From positions 293,092 through 357,091 of the forward strand of contig NZ_LGCL01000016.1 in assembly GCF_001306115.1 (NCBI RefSeq): DNA of 64,000 nt. Reading direction: 5' to 3'. The notes under the pieces are model-generated. The model was not told the DNA's origin. It worked only from the letters and a program-made list of their open reading frames with translations, and ran no database searches. The position numbers were made by a program, and so were the translations under genes. Source of the DNA: Ornatilinea apprima (GTDB taxonomy: Bacteria > Chloroflexota > Anaerolineae > Anaerolineales > Anaerolineaceae). Shown in pieces: positions 62,408 to 64,000 of the stretch. The number at the start of each line of letters is the position of its first letter. The first letter of the stretch is position 1.

Positions 62408-64000
62408 ATGCCACCAACCATTCCATACGCATCGTTAACCGCTGGCGAAGCCCTATACCCACCCATCTCAGCAGCCATTGGGAAGTCTCCAATGGTTTCT
62501 GTTCTCATGCCGGTTTCAAGAAAGAGCGTGGGCACTCTCCGTGCCATCGAGAGCGTGTTGGCGCAGAGTTGGCGGGATTTTGAGTTCATCATCGTGGACG
62601 ACGGCTCGGTGGACGGGCTGTTTGAGGTGCTGCGGGAGTTCCAGCAGCGCGACGCGCGCATCACCCTGATCCGCAACCACATCAACTCCGGGCTGCCCGC
62701 GGCGAGGGTCAACCAGGGCGTGCGCGTGGCGCGCGGTGAGTACCTGGCCTACATGTTTGAGGACGACGAATGGTACCCGGACGCCCTGCAGATCATGCTC
62801 GACACGCTGCAAGCTTCGGCGGAACCGTGTGCCGTGTACGGCATCGTGGACGTGGACATACAGACGCCCAACGGTGTGGAGCGCATGCATCTGGGTGACT
62901 GGGAGTTCAACTACGCCCTGCTGAAGAACAGCAACAAGATTGCCAACTGCGCGGTGATGCACCCGCGCGCGTTCTTTGACACCTGCGGCCTGTACGATCC
63001 GCACATTCTGGTGCGCCGCCTGAGCGACTACGACCTGTGGCTGCGCATGGGGCGCTTCTTCGCCTTCAAACCCTGCCGCAAGGTGGTGGGCAAGTCCTCC
63101 GGCCGAAACGGAAGGATTGGCGATGATTTGGGAAATGGTTTTCTCGGTTTTGAACTGCGCTGGATCGAAACCAATCGTGTGGACGCGCTCAAACCGGGGA
63201 CGATTGATTTGTATGGGATTAATACCACTCAAATTACCGCTGATCCGCTGGAAAAGAATAATCTCGGTGAGAAGGTCATCCTTCCGTTTCTGATTCAGCA
63301 CCCGGACCTGATCCCCACCCAGGAGAAAAGACCTTATCTGGCCGCCAGCGACAGCGGGCACCGCCTGCTGGTTACCAAAAGTGATTATTCCACTTCAGTT
63401 GACCAGCATATTCGCAATTTTGAAGAAGTGCTGGATAAATCGCTGGTTTCGTCATTCTTTCTGGAAGACCGCAAGCTTCAGCACGGTTATCCTGAAAATT
63501 TTGACACTCTGGTTCTCTACCGCACCATTTCAGGCGATTCCTTATCCAAAATGGAGGTTGCCCGCCGGGACCACAAAACGGTTGTCTACCTGATGGATGA
63601 TAACATGCTCCAGTTTGGCCGCGGTTACCTGGCTGAAGAGTATTCTTTTCTCAAGCCAGACACGCCCGCTTACCGCACCATGGTCAAAGAAATTGCTGGT
63701 AGCGATTATGTCATTTCATATTCCACAAAAATCAGCGAAGACTGCGCGGTCTTCAACCCGAAAGTGTTTCAATTCCGCGAAAATATTCGCGAATACCTGA
63801 TTGCCCCCGCCGCCGCTTTGCAAGGCGGAAAGGCGACCGGGCGTAAGTTGAAGTTCGCAGTGATTACTGGCATGGCGCGGCGCAAAGAGCTGCAAACGCT
63901 GTGGGCGGAGCTGCAAGAGTTCAGCCGCCGCCACGCGGAAGAGGTGGAATTCTACCTGTGGGGCTTCGACCCGGCCGAGTTCGGCGAGCTGCACTGCCCC
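62408..64000 (+). CDS. Glycosyltransferase: GT2 domain plus a second glycosyltransferase-like part, 3' end cut
   Basis: The frame is open from ATG 62408 to the end of the window (531 codons) without a stop, so the gene is incomplete. The N-terminal GT-A domain has VSVLMPVSRKSVGTLR, IIVDDGSVDG, NSGLPAARVNQG, DxD in MFEDDEWYPD and RRLSDYDLWLRMG. Residues from about 330 look like a separate GT-B-like domain (TLVLYRTISGDSL, VVYLMDDNML, and KFAVITGMARRKELQ near the end). ATG 62492 is an alternative start. GC is high over the GT2 domain, lower between about 63110 and 63790, then high again. Confidence 0.8.
   Translation, partial: MPPTIPYASLTAGEALYPPISAAIGKSPMVSVLMPVSRKSVGTLRAIESVLAQSWRDFEFIIVDDGSVDGLFEVLREFQQRDARITLIRNHINSGLPAARVNQGVRVARGEYLAYMFEDDEWYPDALQIMLDTLQASAEPCAVYGIVDVDIQTPNGVERMHLGDWEFNYALLKNSNKIANCAVMHPRAFFDTCGLYDPHILVRRLSDYDLWLRMGRFFAFKPCRKVVGKSSGRNGRIGDDLGNGFLGFELRWIETNRVDALKPGTIDLYGINTTQITADPLEKNNLGEKVILPFLIQHPDLIPTQEKRPYLAASDSGHRLLVTKSDYSTSVDQHIRNFEEVLDKSLVSSFFLEDRKLQHGYPENFDTLVLYRTISGDSLSKMEVARRDHKTVVYLMDDNMLQFGRGYLAEEYSFLKPDTPAYRTMVKEIAGSDYVISYSTKISEDCAVFNPKVFQFRENIREYLIAPAAALQGGKATGRKLKFAVITGMARRKELQTLWAELQEFSRRHAEEVEFYLWGFDPAEFGELHCP

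Noticed and set aside
1..64000. tRNA, rRNA, CRISPR array, insertion sequence, prophage, origin
   Set aside because: The gaps were read for each of these and none was found. The only tandem repeat found is inside the secreted-protein gene.

Overview
The window looks like a piece of chromosome from a bacterium of the Chloroflexota, most likely class Anaerolineae. This is inferred from gene content, not from a marker gene. The indications are a lipoprotein with a long Ala/Pro/Glu linker, a PyrF-PyrE fusion, a 7TM-PAS-GGDEF protein, MacAB without a TolC partner, and many O-antigen-type ABC exporters and glycosyltransferases. No rRNA, tRNA, CRISPR array, insertion sequence or phage module was seen. 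By eye, about 10-24 kb is richer in A+T than the GC-rich blocks on either side.

Layout. 0-4.6 kb: the 3' part of a radical SAM gene, a winged-helix/ferredoxin protein, an extended-SDR epimerase, a ferritin-like diiron protein and a Tat-exported flavodoxin-domain protein. 4.7-10 kb: a minus-strand pyrimidine operon in the order pyrC-pyrB-pyrFE-pyrD-pyrK, with a promoter upstream of pyrC and a terminator-like hairpin between pyrC and pyrB. 10.3-24.4 kb: a Crp/Fnr regulator divergent from a peptide-type uptake and hydrolysis operon. That operon holds a lipoprotein binding protein, two tandem M20-M24 hydrolase pairs, DppB/DppC permeases, a prolidase-type M24 enzyme, DppD/DppF ATPases and a class I aminotransferase. 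24.5-33.3 kb: a diguanylate cyclase, two methyltransferases, an MFS exporter, a tyrosine recombinase and an SLC13-type transporter.

33.3-42.8 kb: a minus-strand polysaccharide operon with four GT2 glycosyltransferases, one polytopic membrane protein of glycosyltransferase type, and a Wzm/Wzt ABC exporter whose ATPase has a C-terminal glycan-recognition domain. 42.9-44 kb: a second flavodoxin and a small ORF interrupted by TGA. 44.2-49.8 kb: a NarL-type two-component pair, then a convergent MacB-permease/MacB-ATPase/MacA efflux set. 50.3-53.2 kb: a ribbon-helix-helix-like protein and a secreted protein with four repeats of about 105 residues. 53.2-64 kb: two glycosyltransferases on the minus strand, then divergently rfbC-rfbB-rfbA-rfbD (dTDP-rhamnose), a second Wzm/Wzt pair, a DegT sugar aminotransferase, a GNAT acetyltransferase and a GT2-type gene that runs off the end.

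How it fits together: the last 30 kb is mostly about making, modifying and exporting cell-surface glycans. It has two separate ABC export routes, a rhamnose supply, and a probable branch to an N-acetylated amino sugar. The 11-24 kb operon reads as a complete import-and-degrade module for a peptide or peptide-like amide and is the most unusual block here. Many genes overlap by ATGA, which supports the start choices given.
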